The notes under the pieces: model-generated | The model's input: the letters and a program-made list of their open reading frames with translations, nothing else | Told to the model about the DNA's origin: nothing | The model's database searches: none | Part shown: positions 18,832-25,954 of the stretch, piece after piece | Layout: each line of letters starts with the position of its first letter | How positions within the stretch are numbered: the stretch's first letter is position 1 | NCBI RefSeq assembly: GCF_013389665.1 | Contig: NZ_CP058316.1 | Coordinates: 1,116,001 to 1,180,000, forward strand | Direction: 5' to 3' | From: Microbacterium oleivorans | GTDB taxonomy: Bacteria; Actinomycetota; Actinomycetes; Actinomycetales; Microbacteriaceae | Length of the DNA: 64,000 nucleotides | Translations under genes and position numbers: made by a program

Positions 18832-19884
18832 TCAGGCGGTCGGGCGGATCGCCGCGAAGGCGGGAGGGGCCGCGGCAGCGGGCGGGGCGATCGAGCCGCG
18901 GTCGACGAAGAGAGGGTCGATGAGACGGATGCCGGGGGCGACGTTCTCGCCGGCGGCCCGTCGCGCCGCGAGCTCGACCGCCAGATCGCATGAGTCCTGC
19001 GGCACCAGCGGGATCGCGGTGAGGGGGACCGGCAACGAACCGGTGTCGTGGGTCGACGCCAGCGAGAGCAGCGAGAGATCGGCCGGGATCCGCAGACCCC
19101 TCCGCTCGGCCTCGGCGAGCACGCTGAGATGGGCCTCTTCGTTGCCCTGCACGAGGATGCCGGTCGCTCCGGCGTCGATCAGATCACCGGCGGCTCGGCG
19201 GAAGCGCTCGGCCGCGGCCCCCGGTCCGTCGGGGATCCTCATACGTGCCTGGATGCCGCGCTCGGCGGTGTGCGCGACGAAGGCGTCGCGCACACGTGGC
19301 GGGAAGTTCGACAGCTCGTAGGCCTCGGGGGTGTGCCCGAGCAGTCCGATGCTGGTGTGCCCGGCCTCGACGAGAGCGTCCACGCCGCGACGGGTGGCCG
19401 CCACGAAGTCGAGGTCGACGCAGATGAGGCCCTCGGCGTCGGAAGGCACCCCGATGAACACGGTGGGGGTGCGGATGGCGCGTGAGAGACCGACGCGCTC
19501 GTCGTCGGGGGCCACGTCGAGCACGAGGATCGCGTCGACCAATCCGCTGTCGGCGACCCGGCGCATGCCCGCCGACGCCTCGGCCTCGGTCAGCAGCAGG
19601 ATGTCGTACTCCTTGCGTCGTGCCGCGATCGAGGTGGCGAGGACGAAGGCCATGTGCGTGGGCGCGTGCGTGTCGTCGCGCAGGGGCTCCGTCAGGGCGA
19701 AGATCTGCGTACGCCGTTCGGCCAGCATCCGGGCGCGGGCGTTGGGACTGTAGCCGAGGTCGGCGACGGCCCGTTCGACACGCTGCCGGGTCTCGATCGA
19801 GACCGGGCGCTTACCGCTGAGGGCGTACGACACCGTGCTGATCGAGACACCCGCGGCGCGGGCCACCTCATCGATCTTCACCAT
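18832..19884 (-). CDS. LacI-family transcriptional regulator of the glycosidase operon
   Basis: 350 residues. N-terminal LacI helix-turn-helix and hinge (MVKIDEVARAAGVSISTVSYALSGKRPVSIETRQRV, then LGYSPNARAR), followed by a periplasmic-binding-protein-like sensor domain (from about residue 60: IFALTEPLRDD, DAILVLDVAPDDERV, LLGHTPEAYEL). It should repress the operon until an inducing sugar binds. First gene of the operon; GGAG precedes the ATG. Two palindromic operators lie 59-100 bases upstream, just past the -10, which fits direct autorepression of the whole transcript. Confidence 0.9.
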   Translation of the reverse strand: MVKIDEVARAAGVSISTVSYALSGKRPVSIETRQRVERAVADLGYSPNARARMLAERRTQIFALTEPLRDDTHAPTHMAFVLATSIAARRKEYDILLLTEAEASAGMRRVADSGLVDAILVLDVAPDDERVGLSRAIRTPTVFIGVPSDAEGLICVDLDFVAATRRGVDALVEAGHTSIGLLGHTPEAYELSNFPPRVRDAFVAHTAERGIQARMRIPDGPGAAAERFRRAAGDLIDAGATGILVQGNEEAHLSVLAEAERRGLRIPADLSLLSLASTHDTGSLPVPLTAIPLVPQDSCDLAVELAARRAAGENVAPGIRLIDPLFVDRGSIAPPAAAAPPAFAAIRPTA

Positions 19885-19942
19885 GTTGACTCCATCGTCC
19901 GGCCGCACTCGCAGCCGATGTCGGCGCTGCGCGAGGCGCTTC

Positions 19943-19984
19943 GTCGAAACGCTTCGACATGAAGTCGAAACGCTTCGACATGAA
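19943..19984 (-). promoter_or_regulatory. Tandem LacI-type operators (two 21-bp direct repeats)
   Basis: Two perfect 21-base repeats (19943-19963, 19964-19984), each starting with the palindrome GTCGAAACGCTTCGAC. The 21-base period puts both sites on the same DNA face, two helical turns apart. They cover the predicted transcription start and the first ~35 transcribed bases. Confidence 0.85.
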
Positions 19985-20011
19985 GATAACCCTCGATCAC
20001 CACCCGCGCAA
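19983..20011 (-). promoter_or_regulatory. Promoter of the lacI-glycosidase operon
   Basis: Minus-strand -35 TTGCGC (20011-20006) and -10 TATCTT (19988-19983) with a 17-base spacer. The -10 abuts the first operator, as expected for a repressed promoter. Confidence 0.6.
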
Positions 20012-20173
20012 GCCTTTTCGCGCAACAGCCAACAAACCACCCCGCGGAGCCCGCCCCGCCGTCGGCCCCGGGAGGAGTCGCGTGCGCCGGGATCGTCCAG
20101 CGGGTTCCCGGCGTAGGCGCCGCCTCGGTGCGCCCCGGTGCGCCCCGGTGCGCGGAACGCGAACCGGGGTCGG

Positions 20174-20467
20174 TCAGTTGCGGGGCTGGAGCAGGCCGGC
20201 CCGTTCCGGGTGGGCCTCGAACCAATCGGCGACGTACCAGCACACCGGGCTGATCGCGCGGTCGCCGAGAGCCTCGATGTCGGCGACTGCGCGCTCGACG
20301 ATCGCCGCAGCGTAGCCGTGGCCGCGGAATGTCGGGATCGTGTACGCCCGGGTGAGGGCCACGGTGCGACCGTCGTCGCGGTAGTCGAGGACGCTGACGA
20401 GGTCGCCACCGCGGTGCAGCGTGTAGCGCGAGGCATCCTTCTCGTCGGTGAAGGTCAGATCGCTCAT
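20174..20467 (-). CDS. Small GNAT-type N-acetyltransferase (YidJ-like)
   Basis: 97 residues with the compact single-domain pattern of the YidJ/GCN5-related family: YTLHRGGDLVSVLDYRDDG, then the central strand with TRAYTIPTFRGHGYAAAIVERAV, where RGHGYA is the acetyl-CoA pyrophosphate-binding loop, then CWYVADWFEAHPE. The natural acceptor is not known for this family. The ATG overlaps the TGA of the P-loop protein upstream (20464-20467), so the two are coupled. Confidence 0.85.
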   Translation of the reverse strand: MSDLTFTDEKDASRYTLHRGGDLVSVLDYRDDGRTVALTRAYTIPTFRGHGYAAAIVERAVADIEALGDRAISPVCWYVADWFEAHPERAGLLQPRN

Positions 20468-21048
20468 GACCCCACGGTACGCCCGCGCGCCGGCAGCGAG
20501 GCGAGCCACTCCTCGACCTCGGCGCGCCCACGCAGGCGCACGATCTCCTCCCCCGCGGCGATGCGGGCGAGCATGCGGCTGCGCGTGACGGGGTGGTTGG
20601 TCCACGCCCAGAGCACGATGTTCCGCTCCGGGTCGCGTCGGAGCAGGTTCCCCAGGCGCTCGCGATTGCCGTGCCAGAGCTCCTCCCGCAGGATGCCGCG
20701 CCGCAGCGTGCGCGCGATGATCTGCCGCATGACTCGTCGCCGAGGCAGATCCAGCCAGACCACCGCGTCGGCTCCCCCGGGGGATCCGGGATCGAGCATC
20801 TCGCCCAGGCGAGAGGTCCAGTTGCCGTCCGCCACCCACCCGTCCGGGTGCGTGGCGACGAACTCCCGGACGATCCTGCGCGCATCGGCGAGATCGCGCA
20901 TCCGCCATCCGGCATCCCAGAAGACGGCGTCCAGATCGAGGCGCGCGAGGCCGGTGCGGGCGGCCACGCGGTCCGCGAGGACGCTCTTGCCGGAGCCCGA
21001 TGTCCCCACGATCCGGATGCGCGTCGCCACGACTGAGCAATCTGTCAC
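20464..21048 (-). CDS. P-loop NTPase, topology-modulation/adenylate-kinase-like
   Basis: 194 residues from a GTG. Walker A is GTSGSGKSVLADRVA, followed by LDLDAVFWDAGWR and a Walker-B-like strand (ADAVVWLDLPRRRVMRQI). Overall layout matches the small kinase-like proteins often called DNA topology modulation protein (FlaR-like), whose substrate is unproven. A second GTG six codons further in would also suit. Coupled to the downstream acetyltransferase. Confidence 0.75.
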   Translation of the reverse strand: MTDCSVVATRIRIVGTSGSGKSVLADRVAARTGLARLDLDAVFWDAGWRMRDLADARRIVREFVATHPDGWVADGNWTSRLGEMLDPGSPGGADAVVWLDLPRRRVMRQIIARTLRRGILREELWHGNRERLGNLLRRDPERNIVLWAWTNHPVTRSRMLARIAAGEEIVRLRGRAEVEEWLASLPARGRTVGS

Positions 21049-21083
21049 ATTCCGTCATGAAGACGCCTCGTCGACTGGTCTGT

Positions 21084-21113
21084 TTGACACACACGGACAC
21101 GCATCGTCATAAT
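21084..21113 (+). promoter_or_regulatory. Strong promoter of the Cys-rich leader peptide
   Basis: -35 TTGACA (21084-21089) and -10 CATAAT (21108-21113), spacer 18. The expected start point, about seven bases on, falls on the ATG at 21121, so the transcript should be leaderless. Confidence 0.7.
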
Positions 21114-21120
21114 CGAGCCC

Positions 21121-21225
21121 ATGACTGACTTTGCACGCACTCTGTCCGCCCGGGAGGCGAACGGAACTGCTGACATCATGATGATGTCGCAGCGTGCTGT
21201 CATGTGTTGCCGAATGTGCCGCTGA
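21121..21225 (+). CDS. Leaderless Cys-rich leader peptide (34 aa)
   Basis: A 34-codon ORF beginning MTDFARTLSARE and ending with the run Met-Met-Met, then MSQRAVMCCRMCR and TGA. The TTGACA/CATAAT promoter puts transcription initiation on the start codon. Known mycobacterial leaderless ORFs with consecutive Cys codons act as cysteine-responsive attenuators; this one has Cys-Cys and a third Cys two codons later, at the very end of the peptide. A hairpin (21242-21275) follows the stop at a distance suitable for attenuation, and a winged-helix regulator gene begins 188 bases downstream. Coding potential and leaderless start are seen in the sequence; the regulatory role is inferred. This ORF occupies most of the otherwise empty 21049-21412 stretch. 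Confidence 0.6.
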   Translation: MTDFARTLSAREANGTADIMMMSQRAVMCCRMCR

Positions 21226-21241
21226 CAGGTGAACCCCGCCT

Positions 21242-21275
21242 GATCCACCGCCGCTTCTGAACGCGGCCGCGGATC
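21242..21275 (+). promoter_or_regulatory. Hairpin after the leader ORF, candidate attenuator
   Basis: GATCC-ACC-GCCGC pairs with GCGGC-CGC-GGATC around an eight-base loop, with a 3x3 internal loop. It starts 17 bases after the leader stop codon, where a stalled ribosome could influence folding. More GC-rich inverted sequence follows up to 21412. Confidence 0.4.
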
Positions 21276-21412
21276 CCCGAGCCCGGCGCTCCGGCCCACA
21301 ACGCCTCCAGCCGTCCGCTCGCTCACCGGCCCCGCTGGGCCCGCACGCAACGCACACCCGAACCCGATCGCCGGCTTCTCGCCCGGGTTCACGTTCCGAG
21401 GACGAACCTCTC

Positions 21413-22108
21413 ATGTCGAACACCGCACTCCTGACCCCCGCCGCCCCCGCCCGTCACCTGCGCGCCGTCGAGGACGCTCCGGTCGCGGCCCCCGCACCGA
21501 GCACCTCCACCGCGCCCCGCGGCTTCGCCCTGTACGTCGGCATCGACGAGGGCAAGGCCGCCGCCGACGGCGTGTCGCTCTCGACGCTCGTCGAGGCCCT
21601 GCGCCGCACCCTCGGCGAGCTCGCACCGCACGCCGAGACCTATGCCACCGTCGCTCTCGCGCCCGCCGGCGCCGGGGGCCGCGACGTCGACGTCGTCCGC
21701 CTGGCTCTCCACGAGCCGAGCGCCGTCGCGCGCACCAAGCAGGAGGAGCCTGCCGAGGACCACGTGCCCGGTGGCGTCACCGTCGACATCTCGCGCAAGC
21801 GCGTCTTCATCGACGGCGAGTCGGCGGCTTTCACCTTCAAGGAGTTCGAGCTGCTGCAGTACCTCGTGCTGCGCGAGGGGCGTACGATCGAGCGCTCCGA
21901 GCTCGTCGAGTCGCTGTGGAACAACGGCGGCGAGGAGGAAGTGCCGGGAGAGCGCACGATCGATGTGCACGTGCGTCGGCTGCGCGCGAAGCTCGGCCGC
22001 TACGAGGACATCGTCCGCACCGTCCGCGGCGTGGGCTACCGATTCGATCGGCACGCCGACGTCGTCATCCGCTACGGGCACGGCACGCCCTCGCCCGACC
22101 GGTTCTGA
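21413..22108 (+). CDS. Winged-helix (OmpR/PhoB-type) regulator without a receiver domain
   Basis: 231 residues. Residues ~1-115 do not look like a phosphoacceptor receiver domain: Ala/Pro-rich start, then GFALYVGIDEGKAAADGVSLSTLVEALRR. The C-terminal ~95 residues are a clear Trans_Reg_C winged helix: VTVDISRKRVFIDGESAAFTFKEFELLQYLV, then REGRTIERSELVESLWNN, TIDVHVRRLRAKLG (recognition helix) and VRTVRGVGYRFD (wing). It is therefore a DNA-binding protein not obviously controlled by phosphorylation. It lies downstream of the Cys-rich leader peptide and a hairpin, which may control its expression. GAGGA precedes the ATG. Confidence 0.85.
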   Translation: MSNTALLTPAAPARHLRAVEDAPVAAPAPSTSTAPRGFALYVGIDEGKAAADGVSLSTLVEALRRTLGELAPHAETYATVALAPAGAGGRDVDVVRLALHEPSAVARTKQEEPAEDHVPGGVTVDISRKRVFIDGESAAFTFKEFELLQYLVLREGRTIERSELVESLWNNGGEEEVPGERTIDVHVRRLRAKLGRYEDIVRTVRGVGYRFDRHADVVIRYGHGTPSPDRF

Positions 22109-22157
22109 TCCGCGGCCACGGGCGCCGATGTCGGAGGTCGCGACGTAGGGTGTCGGC

Positions 22158-23141
22158 ATGAGCGCGGTCACGACGGGGCGGATTCCGAGACGCCCGCCGA
22201 GGTCGCCGGAACGCGACCCCCGCCCCGACACCGGTCGCCCGATCGAGGCCGAGTACCGTCCCGGCGAGCCGATCGACGCGCTGCGGGCCGTGCGCCACCA
22301 GCAACACGGCGCCCACGACCCGACCATGACCTCGTCCGGCGATGTGCTCTGGCGCGTCAGCCGGACCCCGGAGGGCATCGCCACCCTCGCGCTCCGTGCC
22401 CGCCGCGACCGGGTGCTCGCAGCGGCGTGGGGCCCGGGCGCACGCTGGGCCCTCGATCAGCTCCCCCGACTGTGCGGATCCGGGGACGATCCCGCCGGGT
22501 TCGACGACGCGCGCCACCCGCTCATCGCCGAGATCCATCGCCGCCACCGCGACCTGCGCCTGGGTGCCACCGACCTCGTCTTCGACGATCTCGCGAGCGC
22601 GATCTTCGAGCAGAAGGTCACCGGGCTGCAGGCGTTCGGAGCGTGGCGAGCGATCGTGACCTGGTACGGCGAACGCGCCCCCGGTCCCACGCCCAAGCCT
22701 CTCTTCGCGCCCCCCGCGCACTGGCAGCTGATCCCGAGCTGGGCCTGGCACCGCGCGGGCCTCGAACCGCCCCAGTCGCGCACGGTGGTCGCATCCGCCC
22801 GGCGTCGGGCGTCGATCGAACGTGCCCTCGCCGCCGCGAGAGACGGCGATGAGCGCGAGCGCATCCTGACGTCGCTCCCGGGAGTGGGCCCCTGGACCTC
22901 CGCCGAGACGCGCATCCGTGCGTTCGGGGATCCGGATGCCGTCAGCGTCGGCGACTACCACCTCAGCCACACCGTCGGCTACGCCCTCACCGGGCACCGG
23001 GTCGACGACGACGGCATGCTCGAGCTCCTCGAGCCCTGGCGCGGGCACCGGCAGCGCGTCATCCGGCTGATCTACGCCGGCGGTGTGTTCGAGCCCCGCC
23101 GCGGCCCCCGGCTGCATCCCGAGGATCACCGCGACCGCTGA
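22158..23141 (+). CDS. DNA-3-methyladenine glycosylase II-like protein (AlkA family, HhH-GPD)
   Basis: 327 residues. The HhH-GPD core is visible: DLVFDDLASAIFEQKVTGLQA, then helix-hairpin-helix LPGVGPWTSAETRIRAFGDPDAV and SVGDYHLSHTVGYALTG, in which the Asp of GDYH is the expected catalytic residue. Such enzymes excise alkylated purines in base-excision repair. The N-terminal ~70 residues are Arg/Pro-rich and not conserved. TAGGGT ends six bases before the ATG, suggesting a leaderless transcript. Confidence 0.85.
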   Translation: MSAVTTGRIPRRPPRSPERDPRPDTGRPIEAEYRPGEPIDALRAVRHQQHGAHDPTMTSSGDVLWRVSRTPEGIATLALRARRDRVLAAAWGPGARWALDQLPRLCGSGDDPAGFDDARHPLIAEIHRRHRDLRLGATDLVFDDLASAIFEQKVTGLQAFGAWRAIVTWYGERAPGPTPKPLFAPPAHWQLIPSWAWHRAGLEPPQSRTVVASARRRASIERALAAARDGDERERILTSLPGVGPWTSAETRIRAFGDPDAVSVGDYHLSHTVGYALTGHRVDDDGMLELLEPWRGHRQRVIRLIYAGGVFEPRRGPRLHPEDHRDR

Positions 23142-23180
23142 GAGACGGAACCGACAGCCTGGGCCCGTAGGCTGGCCGAC

Positions 23181-23399
23181 ATGGCGACACGGGGCTGGCA
23201 GCGGGGACACACCTATTGGGCGCTCGGGGCCGTGCTGGTCTTCGCACTGGGCATCCTCTTCGGTCTCGTCATGAACAACGTGTGGCTCGGTCTCGTGTTG
23301 GCGGCGGCGATCTCGGTCGGCTGGCTGATCGCGTACGAGTCGCGTCGAGGACGCAACGAGGGCGTGTACGACCGCGACGACGACGGTGCCCAGCTCTGA
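23181..23399 (+). CDS. Small membrane protein (72 aa)
   Basis: 72 residues with two spans (TYWALGAVLVFALGILFGLV and VWLGLVLAAAISVGWLIAYE) and a polar, acidic tail (GVYDRDDDGAQL). TAGGCT ends seven bases before the ATG. Function not recognised. Confidence 0.75.
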   Translation: MATRGWQRGHTYWALGAVLVFALGILFGLVMNNVWLGLVLAAAISVGWLIAYESRRGRNEGVYDRDDDGAQL

Positions 23400-23433
23400 C
23401 CGACCCGCGCTCATCCCGGGGACGCCGCAGGGC

Positions 23434-23439
23434 TAGCAT
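23434..23439 (+). promoter_or_regulatory. -10 box (TAGCAT) of the GH5 endoglucanase
   Basis: TAGCAT overlaps a possible in-frame ATG at 23438. If it is the -10, transcription starts near 23446 and translation at the ATG at 23465, which has GGGGAT as ribosome-binding site. This decides the start chosen for the next gene. Confidence 0.45.
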
Positions 23440-23464
23440 GAGCCGAGGTGGAACGGGGATCTCG

Positions 23465-25072
23465 ATGGGCGGATCGTGGTGGCGCGCGCGGACGCGCTGG
23501 GTGGCGGCGTGGGCCGCGCTCGGACTCATCGTCGCGGGAGGCGTGGTCTCGGGTGCGACCCCGGCCGCAGCCGCCCCGGCCATTCCGGGATGGTTGACGA
23601 CGAAGGGGTCGTCGATCGTGACGTCCTCCGGCGCGACACACACGATCAAGGCCGTGTCGTGGTTCGGGATGGAGACGGCGAACTGCGCGCCGCACGGACT
23701 GTGGTCCATCCCCCTCGACGATGGCCTGGCCGACATCGCGTCGATGGGCTTCAACACCATCCGGCTGCCGTTCTCGAACGAGTGCCTCGCGGCGCGCTCG
23801 GCGAGCTCTGTCGACGCGCAGGCCAATCCCGGCCTGGTCTCGCTCACGCCGCTGCAGATCATGGACACGGTGATCGCCCGCGCGAAAGCGCACGGACTCT
23901 CGGTGATCCTCGACCGGCACCGCCCGGGATCGGATGCGCAGAGCGAGCTCTGGTACACGGCTCGCTACAGCGAGCAGCGCTGGATCGACGACTGGAAGAT
24001 GCTCGCGACCCGCTACAAGAACGAGCCCGCCGTCATCGGCGTCGATCTCCACAACGAGCCGCATGGACCCGCCTGCTGGAACTGCGGCGACGCCGCGCGC
24101 GACTGGCGTGCCGCGGCGACGCGTGCGGGCAACGCCGTGCTCGGGGTCAATCCGAGACTGCTCATCATCGTCGAAGGCGTCGAGCGACAGGGCGATGGGA
24201 CGGCCACCTGGTGGGGCGGGGGCCTGCGTGACGTGCGAACGGCGCCCGTGCGCCTCTCCGTTGCGAACCGGGTGGTCTATTCGCCGCACGACTACCCCGC
24301 GTCGATCTTCACCCAGGCCTGGTTCTCGGCGCCGGACTACCCGGCGAACCTCGAAGGGGTGTGGGACGCCAACTGGGGTTACATCGCGCGCGAGGGCATC
24401 GCCCCTGTGCTGCTCGGCGAGTTCGGAACCAAGCTCGAGACCGACCGCGACCGGAAGTGGTTGACGACACTCGTCTCGTACCTGGCGAAGACCGGGATGA
24501 GCTACGCCTACTGGTCGTACAACCCCAACAGCGGTGACACGGGCGGTCTCGTCGCCGACGACTGGCGCACCCGGCAGACGGCGAAGCTCGACGTGCTGCG
24601 TCCCATCCTGGCGCCGGTCGCGACCCCGAAGCCGTCGGCCACCCCGAAGCCCACCGCGACGCCCAAGCCCACCGCGACCCCGAAGCCCACCGCCACGCCC
24701 AAGCCCACCGCGACCCCGAAGCCGTCAGCCACGCCCAAGCCCAAGCCCACCGCCACGTCCAAGCCCACCCCGTCGCAGAAGCCGTCGGCGACCTGGATCC
24801 TGCAGAGCTCGTGGGGCGAGGGCTATGTCGCCGAGTTCGAGGTCACCGCAACGAAGGCCGTGACCGACTGGACGGTGTCATGGGATTCGGCGGGCGCGAC
24901 GTCGGTCACCAACGCGTGGGGCATGGCGTGCAGCCTCAGCGGCTCGACGATCACCTGCACCGGGTCGGGCTGGGCGAGCTCGCTCGCGGCTGGGCAGACG
25001 GTGCGCGTCGGGCTCCAGGTGGCCGCTCCGCGCGCCCCGGTCCGGCCGGGCCTCACCGTCACGGCATCCTGA
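23465..25072 (+). CDS. Secreted endo-beta-1,4-glucanase, GH5 (subfamily 1-like) with C-terminal CBM2
   Basis: 535 residues. A Trp/Arg-rich N-terminus and a hydrophobic stretch end in TPAAAAPA, a signal-peptidase site; the mature protein starts near AIPGWLTTKGSSIVT. The catalytic domain resembles the Acidothermus E1 endoglucanase: VILDRHRPGSDAQSELWYT, acid/base Glu198 in DLHNEPHGPACWNCGD, nucleophile Glu319 in LLGEFGT, and YWSYNPNSGDTGGLVADDW near the end. Then a Pro/Thr/Lys linker of ATPKPT-type hexads (residues ~386-441) and a ~90-residue CBM2 (WGEGYVAEFEVTATKAVTDW, SWDSAG, TNAWG) for crystalline cellulose. It cuts beta-glucan outside the cell and might also cut xyloglucan, which would link it to the operon at 8.9-20 kb. 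It ends right after the CBM. Confidence 0.93.
   Translation: MGGSWWRARTRWVAAWAALGLIVAGGVVSGATPAAAAPAIPGWLTTKGSSIVTSSGATHTIKAVSWFGMETANCAPHGLWSIPLDDGLADIASMGFNTIRLPFSNECLAARSASSVDAQANPGLVSLTPLQIMDTVIARAKAHGLSVILDRHRPGSDAQSELWYTARYSEQRWIDDWKMLATRYKNEPAVIGVDLHNEPHGPACWNCGDAARDWRAAATRAGNAVLGVNPRLLIIVEGVERQGDGTATWWGGGLRDVRTAPVRLSVANRVVYSPHDYPASIFTQAWFSAPDYPANLEGVWDANWGYIAREGIAPVLLGEFGTKLETDRDRKWLTTLVSYLAKTGMSYAYWSYNPNSGDTGGLVADDWRTRQTAKLDVLRPILAPVATPKPSATPKPTATPKPTATPKPTATPKPTATPKPSATPKPKPTATSKPTPSQKPSATWILQSSWGEGYVAEFEVTATKAVTDWTVSWDSAGATSVTNAWGMACSLSGSTITCTGSGWASSLAAGQTVRVGLQVAAPRAPVRPGLTVTAS
24620..24787 (+). repeat. Degenerate 18-bp repeats coding for the ATPKPT linker
   Basis: Six consecutive ATPKP(S/T) units followed by variants (ATPKPKPT, ATSKPT, PSQKPS). 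The repeats are near-identical in DNA, so unit number may vary between strains. Confidence 0.85.
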
Positions 25073-25140
25073 GCCGTCCCGGCTCGAGGGAACCGCTCCA
25101 CCTGGCACCTCCCGCCCCCTCCACCGCCACGAAGGGGCCA

Positions 25141-25176
25141 CACCTGCCCAGCGAAAACCACCTGCCCAGCGAAACC
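25141..25176. repeat. Two 18-bp direct repeats between convergent genes
   Basis: CACCTGCCCAGCGAAAAC and an immediately adjacent copy with one mismatch, in the 123-base gap between the GH5 gene and the siderophore ATPase gene. No clear hairpin; role unknown. Confidence 0.5.
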
Positions 25177-25195
25177 CACCCGGCGGCACGACGCC

Positions 25196-25954
25196 TCAGC
25201 GGAAGTACACCGCCAGCGGGTACGGCCCGTCGTCGCGGACCGCGATGGGCGTCTCGAAGATCGGCTCGAGGATCTCGGGCCGCATGATCTCGGCGGGGCT
25301 CCCCTCGCACGCGACGGTGCCCCCGGTCAGCGCCACGATGCGATCGGCGTAGGCGGCGGCGAAGTTGATGTCGTGGATGACGACGACCACCGTCTTACCC
25401 AACTCGTCGGCGGCGCGGCGCAGCTGGCGCATCATCCCGACCGCGTGACGCATATCGAGGTTGTTGAGCGGCTCGTCCAGCAGGATGCAGTCGGTGTCCT
25501 GAGCCAGCACCATCGCGACGTACGCCCGTTGCCGCTGTCCGCCCGAGAGTTGGTCGAGGTAGCGGTGCGAGAGCTGGTCGAGGTCGAGGAATCGCAGGGC
25601 GTCATCGACGTGGCGGCGATCGGCCGCCGTGAGGCGTCCTCCCGAGTGCGGGAAGCGCCCGAAGCCCACGAGGTCGCGCACGGTGAGCCGGGTGACGAAG
25701 TGGTTCTCCTGGCGGAGGATCGACACCACGCGGGCGAGCTCGCGGCTGGGCGTGCTCGCCACGTCGAGACCCCCCACCGTCACGCGGCCCGTCGTCGGCT
25801 CGGTCAGCCGCCCCACGATGGTCAGGAGCGTCGACTTCCCGGCCCCGTTGGGCCCCACCAGCGCGGTCACTCCCCCGGCAGGGATGCGAAGGTCGACCGG
25901 TCCGAGAACCCGCAGTCCGCCGTAGGTCTTGGTGACATCGGTCAGGGTGATCAC
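25196..25954 (-). CDS. Iron-siderophore ABC transporter ATP-binding protein (FepC-like)
   Basis: 252 residues. Walker A GPNGAGKSTLLTIVG, Q-loop around RQENHFVTRLTVRDLVGFGRFPHSGGR, signature [18 protein letters not shown], Walker B CILLDEPLNNLDM and switch His in VVVIHDINFAAAYADR: the FecE/FepC pattern. It powers uptake of ferric siderophore through the two FecCD-type permeases. Its ATG overlaps the upstream permease stop (25951-25954). Last gene of the four-gene importer unit. Confidence 0.93.
   Translation of the reverse strand: MITLTDVTKTYGGLRVLGPVDLRIPAGGVTALVGPNGAGKSTLLTIVGRLTEPTTGRVTVGGLDVASTPSRELARVVSILRQENHFVTRLTVRDLVGFGRFPHSGGRLTAADRRHVDDALRFLDLDQLSHRYLDQLSGGQRQRAYVAMVLAQDTDCILLDEPLNNLDMRHAVGMMRQLRRAADELGKTVVVVIHDINFAAAYADRIVALTGGTVACEGSPAEIMRPEILEPIFETPIAVRDDGPYPLAVYFR

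Noticed and set aside
24508..24768. Minus-strand frame with Gly/Val repeats (VAVGLGVAVGFG)
   Set aside because: It is the complement of the ATPKPT linker repeats of the GH5 gene, not a separate repeat protein.
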